Shown piece by piece: positions 21,419-32,229 of a stretch of 43,519 nt of DNA (the first letter of the stretch is position 1; each line of letters begins with the position of its first letter). The stretch lies in the NCBI RefSeq assembly GCF_001949145.1, contig NW_019091646.1, positions 1 to 43,519 on the forward strand, written 5' to 3'. A program made the position numbers and the translations under genes. The notes below the pieces were generated by a model. That model worked only from the letters and a program-made list of their open reading frames with translations, was not told the origin of the DNA and did not search any database. This stretch comes from Acanthaster planci. Its lineage: Eukaryota; Echinodermata; Asteroidea; Valvatida; Acanthasteridae.

Positions 21419-22016
21419 TTAACCACTTGCTGCTGGGTGGATTTTATTTTAGCAAGACAAGATGCCGGCTCATTTTCAAGATTTCCGTTTTCAAAATTCT
21501 TCAAAAATTCATCATTTCATTTAATGGCTGTTTATATCAAAAAGAAGGACTCTTTGGGCACTGTTTTAAAGCTGACAGGTAAAATTCATTGACTCCTGAA
21601 TATTTCAGCCAGGCCTGCAGCCTTGGAAAAAGAGCCCAGATTGTGCAGTGTTACGTAAGATTCTTTTTTTTCCCAAAACCGGCACAGTGCACTGCTGACC
21701 TCTTTTCAGTAGGGGCCAGATTAGCGTTCAGTGGTGCTATGTGGCTCATCGCTGTGGTGGTGGAGAGCTTTTGTCCCCGGTGGTAATCCACTCGCTCTAA
21801 ATGCCTCAAACTGTGGTATACTGTTTCAAAACAAGGCTAGATTATCTCCACTATTCAGAGCGAAAAAATGTTGGTAATGCCCAGCAGCTCAGTCTTTTGT
21901 GCTGAGCACGGTCTTTTGTTATAAGGCCCAACTCTTTCGTCCCAGTTCCGGGCTCCCCGGCTCTGCATATAAAGTCTATGTACTCAAAAACGGGTCGCCC
22001 GGTAGGAAGTGGTTAA
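21419..22016. mobile_element. piggyBac-like MITE, copy 1, inserted in LINE 'B'
   Basis: Bounded by TTAA on both sides (21,419-21,422 and 22,013-22,016), with inverted ends TTAACCACTTGCTGCTGGG and, read inward from the right, TTAACCACTTCCTACCGGG. TTAA target duplication is the mark of piggyBac-superfamily transposition. There is no transposase. It is homologous, in opposite orientation, to 38,308-38,835; shared internal words include GGTATACTGTTTCAAAACA. Confidence 0.85.
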
Positions 22017-22069
22017 TAGAGCGGTACTCGATACGCTTTTCACTGACTTAGTAGTCTTATTAAAATCCC

Positions 22070-23014
22070 TTACAGCATAAATAAAAAAGTGATCACTAAT
22101 ACATGGTAAAAAACACTTTGTTCATGGTAAAAGGTAGGATTAGGAAAATTAGTATTAACAGTTCTGCTGTGATTTGTGACCCTGGTAGGGGACGCAATTA
22201 GCTGGGTAAAACTGTTTAAAGATGTCTGAAAAGGTAGATTACGACTCTGAGTATCAGACGCTGGAGACAACAAATCATGGTTAAAATAACCAAGAATGAT
22301 GCATTCTGTTCCAAGATCGGAAACACGATCGACATTCTTATCAAATTTAGTAAGGAAGTCACAGTCAGCGTTTGGAGGTCTATAAAAACTTCCGCCAAGA
22401 CAGGGAGATTTGTGTGGATAACAAGTCTCAACCCAAGCATTCTCTAGATCCTCTGATTCCAGGTTATACCTACACTTGCTATTAAATTTGTCAGAAACAT
22501 ATATAGCAACTCCTCTGCCTTGCCTATTTCTATCTTTCCTATAAATGTTAAACCCATCAACTGCTATTTCGGAATCAGAAACAGAGATATCACACAATGT
22601 CACATTAAAGGGCTTATTTTTCAATAAAACACGTAATAAATCATTTTTCCCAACAAGGCTATTGATAATAAGATGGCCATATTTTATACCCTTTCTTTGT
22701 ATCCGTGGGATACTGCCATCAACAAGTTCTTGAGTATGGCTTACACATGTACCTAGTAATGATTGCTGGAACCCCTCATATTCTGCTGGTGTCGTTTCCA
22801 CTCGACCACCCGGAAGGGTAGGGGATGACAATGTTGCGTGGAGATTTTGTTCTGGCTTGTTTGTCGCATCTTCAGATGGGGAGCTCGAAGCGGTAGTCTG
22901 TTCCTGGTCTTCCATATGGGATTCCGAAAACCCCCATCTTGCCCTGGTCTCCTGGGTACAGCATTGGCATATGATGTTAGGTGGGCAGATGCAGATCTCC
23001 CCGTGGAATGCCAT
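22070..23014 (-). pseudogene. LINE 'B' ORF2 N-terminus and APE endonuclease
   Basis: A 314-codon open frame. After an N-terminal spacer (residues 1-105), the endonuclease begins with KGIKYGHLIINSLVGKNDLL. Then come a SVSDSEIAVDGFNIYRKDRN segment (catalytic Glu region), GRGVAIYVSD, GGSFYRPPN and IILGYFNHDLL. In the family the last motif is LGDFN; here the catalytic aspartate is tyrosine. The frame ends before the SDH motif and the rest of ORF2 is cut by a deletion and the MITE. It is inactive although long and open. Confidence 0.85.
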
Positions 23015-23281
23015 TTACCGGGAGAACGAGTCTCAGGATACAAATGAAGAAGGATATTCTTGACAATTAACTGTGACCATACTTGCTAAGATGAATCCCA
23101 TCTGGGCACAGATATTGATATATAATGTTAATGTTGTCAATAAAAGCCTATCCTTGCTTGCACGTGAATGCCTTGAGTAAATGGTTGGTGGTGATGAATT
23201 TTTTCCTTCTTGATCAGTTTCTCTGTTACGATGTATAATACCTTAGATGGTCACATGAGATATGTCAGTCTCGGCCTTTAG

Positions 23282-23790
23282 CTATTTAGCTACAGACACT
23301 ATCTTACTATAGACTTTGTCAGCTTCGTCATGAATATTATTTGTTCCTACATGAAGAACAAGTTCACTGGGTCTATCCACTTCAAGCGAAACACAAGAGG
23401 GTGTGTTTTTGGGTACATAATGGAGATCAATGGGTACACTGCGCCATGAGGCACGCAAGTATATGCGCGTTTGAAGCAGAGCACGCTGAGTACGTGTAAC
23501 TAATAATATTCCGGCGTACACTTAGAATGCGTGCAAGAATGCACTTGTAACCACCTGTCTTTCTTTCGCCGATGGGGTTGCACTTCAGCTCGGGGCGGAT
23601 ACCATTTGATCTGGTCCTTGGCTTGAGGACAGATATCATCGACCTTGGCCCTGGAACTTGCAGAGCATCGGATATGCTTAAACCTGCTCAGACGTGGACC
23701 ACTAATATGTTTCACCATCAAATCACCGACTATGAGAACATCAGTACTGGAATCTGCTGTCTCTCTTTCTACTTTTCTATATATTGATGT
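23282..23790 (-). pseudogene. LINE 'B' ORF1: SGNH-hydrolase (esterase)-like domain, frameshifted
   Basis: The minus-strand frame near 23,735 reads LIVGDLMVKHI, corresponding to block I of SGNH hydrolases (GDS, nucleophile serine), here GDL. The frame 23,521-23,282 contains SELVLHVGTNNIHDEADKV, corresponding to the G-x-N block. Esterase-like ORF1 proteins are known in CR1/L2-type LINEs. The serine is lost and a frameshift lies between the two blocks, so it is non-functional. Confidence 0.65.
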
Positions 23791-24077
23791 AATTGCAGTT
23801 GGAAGGATGGGGGACTGTGATGTTCACCGCTGTTGTTATTCTCTCAGACAGGTAGATTTAAAACATGGTAGTAAGTATCGATTACATTTTCTGCCTCAGC
23901 AATGCTGTCGTTGGTTATCTGTTGATCTAACAATCGATCAGGTCTTTGCAGGGCTACCAAACATCTTCTTGGGTGGTGGAGTACGACTGCCGTTTTCTAG
24001 AAGATCTATACACACCTTGAGCTCGATGTTCAATAATGGTATCTTTGGACGCACTCTCATTGACAGTGCGTTTTAAG

Positions 24078-24350
24078 TCAAATTATCTCATTCTGCATAC
24101 TAATAATAGATGCCTGAAGAGACTGAATAGAGCGAATAATAGGGTTTACTGGATCGAGACAGTTGCTGTGCAAATCAGTGGACATCCCTTTATCACATGG
24201 CTGGGCACGAACAAACGGAGGGGCCGGAATCAATATGGTGTCTCCCATAAAAGCCCGAAGGAGGCCATCTGGTGATACGGTTTTGGAAGAGGAACTGATA
24301 CATCCTTTTGGAAAGGCTGTACTTCCATTCAAATACAGGGCGAGATCCAT
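24078..24350 (-). pseudogene. LINE 'B' ORF1 N-terminus
   Basis: A 90-codon frame beginning with ATG 26 bases from the inferred 5' end of the element. The last 25 residues (PIIRSIQSLQASIISMQNE) look like a short coiled coil, as often found ahead of an ORF1 functional domain. No homology is recognised beyond position and shape. Confidence 0.4.
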
Positions 24351-24375
24351 GATATCATCACATAATGAATCATAT

Positions 24376-24972
24376 GTTCACCTTTCTGCATCTGCAGTTT
24401 AAGATCACTGGCGGTCTTATTTTTTATTTTGTTTTGGTTTTGTGTGTTTTGTTTTGTTTTCGCTACTTGTATGTTTCAGAGGTTGTGTTTCTCTGTCTGT
24501 GGGGTTATTTGTTTCTCATTGATTGTCTCTGTGGAGTTTGTTTTGAGGGGGTTTTGTTGTGTTTTTAGATTTTTAGTTATCTTGGGGGTGTTTTCTTTGC
24601 TTTTCTTCTTAATATGGTGCAATACACAAAATTATACATAAATTTCAGGGTTTTTTACTATTTTGTAGGTTTATTTTTTACGCCCATGGGATTATGTGTT
24701 TCAGTGTGAGCCTGCTATAATATTTGTGATTTTGCAAATTAGGGTTCTTAGTCATGCTATGAGAGAACTACTTGACAGTGATTTAGTTCACTTTTTAGTA
24801 ATCCCGCAGGGGCATTCAACTATTTTGGTGTTAGAGTTTAAGTCTTTTTATAGGTTTGATGTTATATTTAAACTATGTCCTTTTTATGTCTATATTGTAT
24901 GTAATATTTTTAATTATTTTGTTTACCCATTGTAAACTTGACCTGCAAAATAATTAATGAAATGAAATAAGT
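24376..24972 (+). mobile_element. probable 3' part of LINE 'A' after the nested insertion
   Basis: T/G-rich sequence with no reverse-transcriptase motifs that ends CATTGTAAACTTGACCTGC followed by AAAATAATTAATGAAATGAAATA, a tail like those of CR1/L2-type LINEs on the plus strand. It begins directly at the second copy of the putative target duplication of LINE 'B'. It would be the 3' untranslated region of LINE 'A', with A's reverse transcriptase deleted. This is inferred from position and tail only. Confidence 0.45.
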
Positions 24973-25865
24973 TACAGGGTGAACAATGAGAAAAGATTGC
25001 TTTTGTCACAATTCATTTGAACACTTTGTGAATTGCTTAGGAAGATAGAGTGACTTGTGGTGGACTTACAGGGACTTGCATGACTTCTGATGGACTCGAA
25101 TACAACACACCACGTGCCCACAGACTCTTGACCAATCAAAAGCTATTATACTGTTTCGTATCCAGGTGCCAGCACATGATTTACACAGTGGGCATTATCA
25201 AATGTGGATACGGTCAAGTTGCATGTTGTTGAATAAGGAGGCTGTTTGAGGTATTTATGAATGAATGATAAAAGAATATCTGATGTAAAATTATTTCTTT
25301 TTGTTTTAAAAGGATCCAGGACCAGCTCCACCAGCTCCTTCTCTAGACTAGATGCTACTGTTTCGAGGAAGTAATGATGAATGATGGAAAAGTGCTTTGG
25401 TTGTGGGGGATGTGTTTTTGTGAGCATATTTTTCAGAGGGGGATGGAGCCATAAAATAATACCTTTTAAAAGTAAGCATTTTTTATGCAGTTCCATAGTA
25501 GCAACTTGTACTATTTATTTTTAACAACTATCACTACTACATGTATAGTGCACAGATAATACACATATTTTGATACAGGGACTTAAATGTACCAGTACCA
25601 CATATACTCTGTGGCTCTATAACAAGTGAACACTTGTTTAAAATTAAAATAGGGAAGAAAAACAAATTTTATTTTCGTTCTTTCATGTTCTATTTAAATA
25701 ACATACATTAACTAGAGAATGTCTGGTCACAGATTAACATGTGATATTTGATGCCTCCATGTATCATGACACAACCAAATTTAGCTTCAAACTCGTAACT
25801 GTCACACTTCTTTTGAAATTGATACAGTCCTAAAATTTGCACATTGGAATGATTGCTGAATTTTC
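24973..25865. other. unannotated AT-rich sequence
   Basis: A 116-codon minus-strand frame (25,496-25,146) shows no domain I recognise, and I do not call it a gene. Otherwise nothing is seen. Confidence 0.4.
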
Positions 25866-25898
25866 AGGTCTCCTGCCTTCAAATATCTCTGCCCAGCC

Positions 25899-25930
25899 TG
25901 CGTTCACATACCCCTGCCCAGCCTACATAT
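25899..25930 (+). repeat. left arm of long-range inverted repeat
   Basis: Pairs with 33,095-33,126 (30/32 identity on the opposite strand), core CTGCCCAGCCTACATAT. A second CTGCCCAGCCTGC lies just left at about 25,889. DIRS elements have inverted termini, so this is a candidate left end. Confidence 0.6.
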
Positions 25931-26336
25931 ACCAACTTTCCATGTGCCTATGAAAAGACTTGATTATTCGTACTGCCCCTTGACCCTCCATAACACACTG
26001 CGGTCCCACCACCATGTTCACCCTTCTTTTCTCAGCGCCTATCATTTACAGACGTGTCTTTACAGTATCTTCAGAGTTTGGAGTTCATTACCTTTCACAT
26101 TTGTGAATCAACCTGATTCCTGGTTACGATTAAAGAGTGATTTCTTATCTGTTGGCAATAGTGCTTATTTTTGTATTTTTTTTGGTTCTTTTCTGCCCCT
26201 TATTGGCAAGCTGCGAAGCAAATGCGAGCCTAAGTAATACTGATTTCTGTCTTCTGTCCGTCCGTCTGTTGGTCGGTGCGTTCGTCCAGCCATCCTCAAA
26301 TGTTAAAGTACCTTGCAGATCCATAGGTGTTAAAAT

Positions 26337-26795
26337 GGGTGTCAGCTCGTAAGTCCGACACCTCATAAGTCCGCAAAAAGGTTTTTAAAAAGTCCATAAG
26401 TCCGACACCTCATAGGTTCGATGCCTCTTAGGTCCGACAAATGCATTTAAAAGTTCCAATGGTTTTTTGGCCCATAGCATACATCCAACGCCTGAAATAA
26501 TCCGACGCCTCGAATGTCCGGTGTTTGATTTGACTGCGGATGAGACGGCGCTGGGAACAAGACTGGTTCCCAGTGTCAAGTATGGTATACTATTTATGAC
26601 ACGCAGCCTCACATCGCGCGGGCCCACACTTCTCCATGTTTCACAGTCAATCGTACTGACGCCTCATATTAAGTCTGACACCTCGTTAGTCAGACATCGG
26701 ATTTATGAGGGGTCGGACCTTTGAGCCCATAAATCCGACGCCTCACAAGTCCAAAAATTCGGACTTTTCAGGCGTCGGACTTACGATACGCACCC
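26337..26795. mobile_element. MITE with GGGTG ends and internal AAGTCCGACGCCTC repeats
   Basis: The left end, GGGTGTCAGCTCGTAAGTCCGACACC, and the right end read inward, GGGTGCGTATCGTAAGTCCGACGCC, match at most positions. The interior is made of many forward and inverted copies of (A)TAAGTCCGACGCCTCA. The flanks TTAAAAT (left) and TCAAAAT (right) may be a 7-base target duplication. There is no transposase; the superfamily is not assigned. Confidence 0.65.
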
Positions 26796-26887
26796 TCAAA
26801 ATGTGCCATTGAGTGCTTGTTTGCTTCCTCTTGGAATTCCATCAGTATTTAAATAGTCTCATATGGCATTAATGTTTAGAAACTTAA

Positions 26888-26913
26888 CTACCATGTCAAA
26901 GTAGACATGGTAG
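26888..26913. repeat. perfect 10-bp palindrome
   Basis: CTACCATGTC, 6-base loop AAAGTA, GACATGGTAG. No known role. Confidence 0.6.
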
Positions 26914-27693
26914 ATATGGGATGATGGGGGGTAGAATTGTAGAGGATAGGATAATGGGGTTGGATACAACTGCAGAACTGTACTTTAGAGGAATTTCAAT
27001 TATGCACCATCCATCAGACTCACAAATGCACTGCTTATATAATCATCCAGGTCTAGTCTGATTGTACTGAACCCACATTCTTCAGGCATTCCTCTCTCCT
27101 GTAAAGAACTGTGAAGCGTTTGTACCCATATCTCCCTTGCTGGTGGTCTTTGTTGATTTACTTCTAAATGACAGGCACCTTTCAAAACATAGTCTGCACA
27201 CAGCACTAACTAGGTTTTTTCCTAGAGTATAATGAATTTTATTGCTGTGGTCGATTAAATATCTTGCACATCTGTATTGTAGTTGTATGTCAACCAATCT
27301 TGTAAAAGATTTTGATGAAGCTTGGTTAGTATAATTTAGTAACCATATTTGTATAACTTGGATGTCCCTAAACATAGCTGTTATTACAGGAAAGAAATTC
27401 AAATTCATAACAAGCAGCGAGCCATGACGCCTTTGCCCTTCTAGTTCTGTGCATTATTTACAGGTTTGGGGCCTACTATTGTATCGTGTTGTGTGTGGCT
27501 GTTAAACAGGGCTGACGGGCATCCCTTTGTTCTGAGTGATGTGCGTACGTTCAAACAATAACGGCCCACCATATTCTGCTGTATGGGTCTGGCTGTGGAG
27601 CGGGGACCTTATGAGCTGCCCTGATCCCTTGTGGTGTGGTTGTGTTGTCTGAGACTAACAGCCATGCCAGGGAAAGACCCAGTGGAGTGGCTA

Positions 27694-28010
27694 GGCCAGG
27701 GTTGAGTGTGCAGTGCCGCAAACTACCCCTGACCTTTATCTACATTGATTAGGTTGAGCATGCAGTGCCACAACACTCCCCATGATCAGTGAGGACTGCT
27801 GTTTGGATTGATCGGGTTGAGGGTGCTGTGCTGCATAACTACCCTTGATTACTGACGACCACTCTCTATACCCAGTGATTGGGTTGAGCATGCTGTGCTG
27901 CAACACTATCCTTGTTCACTGACGACCACTCTCTCTACCCACTGATCGGGTTTAGCATGCTGTGCTGCAACACTATCCTTGATCACAGACGACCACTCTG
28001 CATATCACGG
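27694..28010 (+). repeat. tandem repeat in the DIRS 5' region, period 63-67 bases
   Basis: Units start with GAT(T/C)(A/G)GGTTGAG at about 27,747, 27,810, 27,877 and 27,944, with a partial one at 27,695. Each contains GCA(T)GC(T)GTGC(T/C)GCAACACTA(T)CC and 'GACGACCACTCT'. The last two full units are nearly identical. It lies just upstream of the gag-like ORF and may act as a leader or promoter. Confidence 0.8.
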
Positions 28011-28079
28011 CTGGATCACGGCTGACCAGAGCATAATGAATTGTTCCTCTCTGTCTATGCTGGAGGTGCTGACTGTTGC

Positions 28080-28800
28080 TACCTACCACATCCCTGAATG
28101 ACTCTGCCTACCGATGGCCCAGCAGGGATTGCAGGGCGATGGCCCGCCGTCTGCCCCAGGTCCCTCACCGGCTTCTGCTCACTGTGCTTCTTCCGCTCGG
28201 AAGTCGGGCCAGTCAACCCCCTTCTAAGTGGGCAACGGGATCCATGACGAATTTGCCACGCTCCACTGCTTCTGTCACAGGCAAGTCTACAGAACAGCAT
28301 GGTGCACAGCCTCATGTTGTGTTGGACGATGTTAGCCCTTTTGGACTTCTACACCACCAGGGCTTTCATCCGCTGCATCCCATCCGCAGCTCTAGTATAA
28401 CCCCTGGTCTGCGGCCATAGGGCCACTGATCCTGATCCAAGGCGCTCCTCCTAGGATATGATCGACCATTCGAGGGATTCTTGCCCAGCTGCAGCTTCAA
28501 CCGTCCCAGCCTTCGGTTCCCCCGTTCCAGTGAAGACTAAGAAGTGCAAGGCCAAAACCTCTTCCTTGGCTTCTTCTTCCACGTCCAAGGCCAAGAAGAA
28601 GGGCTTCTCCACACCGGCAGCCCCCACCACAACGAAGATGACAGGCAGGACCATCCCCGTCTTCAGGCCGTTCCTTCAGTCGTCCGCTCCGATCAGCAAC
28701 TCGGTCCTCAGGCTCCCTTGGAGCTCCGCCCCTGGCCGCTTGTAAAACGTTCCAACCATGACCTGCCAACCGCTGGTCCGCACCGCGCCCCCAGTCCCCA
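28080..28800 (+). pseudogene. DIRS gag-like ORF
   Basis: Frames 28,076-28,420 and 28,458-28,745 make a basic, serine/alanine/lysine-rich protein. KTKKCKAKTSSLASSSTSK and KAKKKG segments sit near residues 28-50 of the second frame. This composition and its place before the reverse transcriptase fit a DIRS nucleocapsid-like product. No zinc knuckle is seen. A stop separates the two frames. Confidence 0.5.
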
Positions 28801-28836
28801 CAGGAGTGCGGCGCCGGTGACTACTTTCCTTCACCT

Positions 28837-29535
28837 TTGGCAGCCACCAATCCCAAACCTGTCCGAGGCTGTCTAGGCAACTTCATCAGGTTCTGGCGGG
28901 AAAACACTGTGGACTGCTGGGTCCTTACCACCATTGCCCACAGTTACATTCTCGAATTCACGAGCTCCCCACTATCCGGGATGGTTTTCTGTTCAACTCC
29001 CCCTCCATGCCACAAGTCCAAGCGCCTGGCTCTGGAGGAGTAGATTCCAGCATTACCATGCAAACAAGCCATCATGCCGGTACACCCAAGTCAGTTGTCC
29101 ACCAGCTTCCTTTTGTTGTTCTTCCTGACACCCAAGAAAGAACCGGGAAAATGGCGACCAATAATCAACCTGAAACTGCTCAACAAATTCATCACGTAGA
29201 AGCGGTTTTGGATGGAGACTCTAAACATAGACTTGCACCTCCTACCGGTCCCATGCTGGGCCGCTTCCATAGATCTGCAGGATGCATATCTCTATATTCC
29301 AATACACAAACAGGACTGCAAGTTCCTTCGCTTCGAATGTTGTGGTCAAATCTACGAGTTTCTGGCTCTCCCGTTCGGTCTCTCCACTTCACCAAGGGTC
29401 TTCACCCGGGGCGCCAAGACACTTGCTGCTCATCTGCGGCAACGCGACGTCCTCATTTTTCAATACCTCAATGACTAGTTAATCATCAGCCATTCCTCCA
29501 ATGAGGCCAAGTGTAGAAGTGTGACTCTCAAAATA
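28837..29535 (+). pseudogene. DIRS reverse transcriptase, N-terminal two thirds, active site mutated
   Basis: 28,855-28,970 carries the N-terminal marker (CLGNFIRFWREN, then ILEFTSSP). Then come PKKEPGKWRPIINLKLLNKF (about 29,130-29,190) and, in the frame 29,212-29,478, ASIDLQDAYLYIPIHK with the first catalytic aspartate, CGQIYEFLALPFGLSTSPRV, and FQYLND directly followed by a TAG stop. In the family this last motif is YLDDWL, so one catalytic aspartate is asparagine and the next codon but one is a stop. Coding similarity stops near 29,535 at an insertion. Confidence 0.85.
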
Positions 29536-30821
29536 CATGGGACAGAGACTGTCAGTTTTATACTCCACTCTCTCTTAAATTAATTTATTCCTTAATTATT
29601 TACACAGGCATAAAAAAACAAACAACTTGTCAAATTATTGCTTGCGTAATTAATTCTCAACTCCTTTTACTTGATGTACCATGTTGTTGCTCCAAAGGAA
29701 CAAAAAACAAAACCAAAGGAAAGAAATCAGTTACTATCCTCACTTGGATGTATAATTACTCACTTCAAAATTTATAAAGAACCAATTAGGCTTCACAAAT
29801 GAAAATAATCTTCAGACTTCTTTAAAAAGACTGGTAAATCACAAATTTAAAAAGTCTTAAAATGTTTCCACTACATCATGGATACATCCCTTCAACGAAT
29901 CAACGGTGTAACTCCGGCTCCCAAAGTACTCTGACTGCAGCCACAACCTCGGATTTCCCAGTTCTGTATTCAGGAATCAGCGGGGTTTCCGTCATCTGGA
30001 ATCGTGACTTTTAAGCAGGGGTAGCACGGGTAGCAAGGGTAGTACGATGGAATCAATCCTTGACCAATGACCATCTGAATTTAAAGAAATAACCCAAACA
30101 TAGAAGTATTCCATCCTCATTTTAAAAGAAGAGGACAAATTGCTAACTGCAATTTTAACTCTGGCTACATCACACTGGTGAATTCTTTAACTTCATTAAG
30201 AGTATCTTTACATGTCACATTACTCAGAGGTTAAAGAGAAGTATAACTGCATCTTAATCAAATCAACAAATGAATCATACAACATTGTCTTCTATATTAA
30301 ATAAGAAATCAACACGAGTTTCTTCAGTGGAAGATACTTGTAACTCTCAGTTGAGTTCTGCTCCTTTGCTGGCCCTGACAACAACCCTCAACAGACAAGG
30401 TATCCTCAGTCCAGTTTTGACCAAGGCTGAATTGCTGAACAGACACCTGATGTTGTGTCTGATAGGCAAAAGCTGCCTCAAGATTTGGCCTTATGGCCAA
30501 CAAGAACAACTTGTAGGAGCAACGAAATCTTGTGCTATCACAGCGGAATCATTTTGNNNNNNNNNNNNNNNNNNNNNNNNNNNNNNNNNNNNNNNNNNNN
30601 NNNNNNNNNNNNNNNNNNNNNNNNNNNNNNNNNNNNNNNNNNNNNNNNNNNNNNNNNNNNNNNNNNNNNNNNNNNNNNNNNNNNNNNNNNNNNNNNNNNN
30701 NNNNNNNNNNNNNNNNNNNNNNNNNNNNNNNNNNNNNNNNNNNNNNNNNNNNNNNNNNNNNNNNNNNNNNNNNNNNNNNNNNNNNNNNNNNNNNNNNNNN
30801 NNNNNNNNNNNNNNNNNNNNN
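29536..30821. other. insertion in the DIRS reverse transcriptase, ending in the assembly gap
   Basis: DIRS coding sequence stops after about 29,535 and resumes immediately after the gap at 30,822 in the reverse-transcriptase C-terminus. The intervening sequence is AT-rich with no recognised domain or terminal repeat; the reading frame at 30,270-30,540 looks like chance. What was inserted cannot be named, since its right end is in the gap. Confidence 0.6.
30557..30821. other. assembly gap (265 N)
   Basis: A run of N. Frames computed across it are meaningless. It hides the right end of the insertion and probably 60-150 bases of DIRS coding sequence. Confidence 1.
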
Positions 30822-31830
30822 GACACCAAGGCCTGCACTTCTCTTACCTTCAATGGAGCAGTTCTCAACCTCCGCAAAGGCATTGCAACTCTGACACCAG
30901 AGTTCATCCTCAATCTGCATCAGTGTGCCCTCCAATTTCTATTGTCTGAGGCTCCTCCAGCATGAGCTTGGCTCCGTCTCCTCGGCTTAAAAGCTAGCCT
31001 GGTCGACCTCGTCCTCTGGTGTCAACTGAGGATGCAGCCACTTCAACTGCATCTCCTATCTCAGTACCATCCCAAGAGCGACCCAATTGGTACCCCGGTC
31101 CCTCTTCCATCGGACATCTGCAGTCACGTTTGATGGTGGACCATCTCAGAGTACCTGTCGGCCAGCCTTCCTTTGGCCCCTCTAAGTTTGGATGTGACCA
31201 TGAAGATGGACGTGTCACTGTTTGGATGGGGAGCCTCTCTTCTTCCTCTCAGCGCCTCCAGGGTCTGGAACTCCGCCTCTAGAGGCAAACATATCAGTGT
31301 GTTAGAACTCCAAGCGGTGTTCATCGCACTTTGTCATTTCTGACAGCACTTAGTAGGTTGTTCCGTTCGAGTCCAAAGCAACAACTCAATGACAGTGGCG
31401 TACATCAATAGCCAGGACACGCACTCTCCTCAAATCTGTGCCCTTGTGTGTTAGCTCCTCAAGTGGATAAGCTATCAGGGGATCAGCCTTCAAGCTGTGC
31501 ACATAGCGGGAACCAGCTGAAGCATAGCAGACGTACTCTCTCAGGGCACTGTCCAACTGACAGAGTGGACGCTTCATCCGAACGTTGTCAGCCAGATGTT
31601 GCAGAGATCGAGTGTCCTCATATCAACCTCTTCACATCCATTGACAACGCCGACCTTCCGATGTTCTACTCCAGGTTCCCTCATTCGCAGGCGTGGGCGA
31701 CAGATGCCCTACATATCGACTGGTCGGGCCTTCTGGCATATGCCTTCCCTCCAATCTCCCTCATTCTGCGGGTCCTGTCTAAGATAGAACGGGAGCCATG
31801 TCAGATCCTCCTCGTCGCCCCAGTCTAGCC
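30822..31830 (+). pseudogene. DIRS reverse-transcriptase C-terminus, RNase H and C-terminal extension
   Basis: The sequence resumes with GAVLNLRKGIATLTPE, the reverse-transcriptase C-terminal motif, then LRLLGLKASLVDLVLW. RNase H follows (SLFGWGASL near 31,220, then SVLELQAVFIALCHF near 31,300, then TVAYINSQ near 31,400). The frame 31,448-31,828 gives HINLFTSIDNADLPMFYSRF and WATDALHIDWSGLLAYAFPP, the conserved extension of DIRS polyproteins. Stops interrupt it between domains. The RNase H SDN motif is SNN here, losing an acidic residue. Confidence 0.8.
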
Positions 31831-32110
31831 TCCCGAATCATGGTGTCCAAGACTGGCAAGACTCCAGGTACGACGACTGCTGGTCCTTCTGGTAAGAGAG
31901 GACATCCTCCATCAGCCCAAGTCAGGGATTCTCCTCGTTGCCCCATTCTAGCCTCGCCAACCGTGGTTTCCAAGACTGACAAGACTCTTGGTAGGACAGC
32001 TGCTCGTCCTTCTAGTCAGAGAGGACATCCTCCATCAGCCCAAGTCAGGGATCCATCACCCAACACGGGAGAGTCTTCACTTGACATGCTGGACGTTGTC
32101 CAATGATCCT
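31798..32110 (+). repeat. internal tandem duplication in the DIRS polyprotein region
   Basis: The segment around 31,800-31,920 (GTTTCCAAGACTG-like, then CAGCTGCTGGTCCTTCT-like, then GACATCCTCCATCAGCCCAA) recurs at about 31,925-32,045, spacing about 126 bases. Both 'GAGAGGACATCCTCCATCAG' blocks are identical at 31,897 and 32,023. It duplicates the end of the extension domain and breaks the normal order before the recombinase. Confidence 0.75.
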
Positions 32111-32229
32111 TCAGGGCATCAGGCCTTTCAGCAGACACTGCGTCTATGGCGGCCCCGGCTGTCCATTCGTAAGATTTACAACAGCTGACTACAACATTTT
32201 CTAGATGGTGAGACAACCACAATGTTTCT

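Larger units (their letters stand above)
20202..24375 (-). mobile_element. CR1/L2-type LINE 'B', inserted in LINE 'A'
   Basis: A minus-strand element: ORF1 (24,350-23,280), endonuclease (23,014-22,070), reverse-transcriptase C-terminal half (21,372-20,396), then a 3' tail near 20,202-20,400 whose minus strand reads ACCACCTTATGGTGAATAGG and ends in AAATAAATAAATAAAAATA. GTTGACCTTT (20,192-20,201) and GTTCACCTTT (24,376-24,385) flank it as a 9/10 direct repeat, a plausible target-site duplication. A MITE sits inside it, and the first half of the reverse transcriptase is missing. Confidence 0.75.

Noticed and set aside
24365-24641. Hydrophobic plus-strand frames resembling membrane proteins
   Set aside because: T/G-rich sequence gives Phe/Leu/Val/Cys runs in any frame; it reads better as a LINE 3' untranslated region.
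25146-25496. 116-codon minus-strand frame
   Set aside because: No domain, no family resemblance and normal AT-rich background; chance is sufficient.
27082-27408. 108-codon minus-strand frame as a host exon or transposase fragment
   Set aside because: No recognisable motif; I could not tell it from chance, and it lies inside the inferred DIRS left region.
30270-30965. Long frames spanning the N run
   Set aside because: They are artefacts of translating unknown bases.
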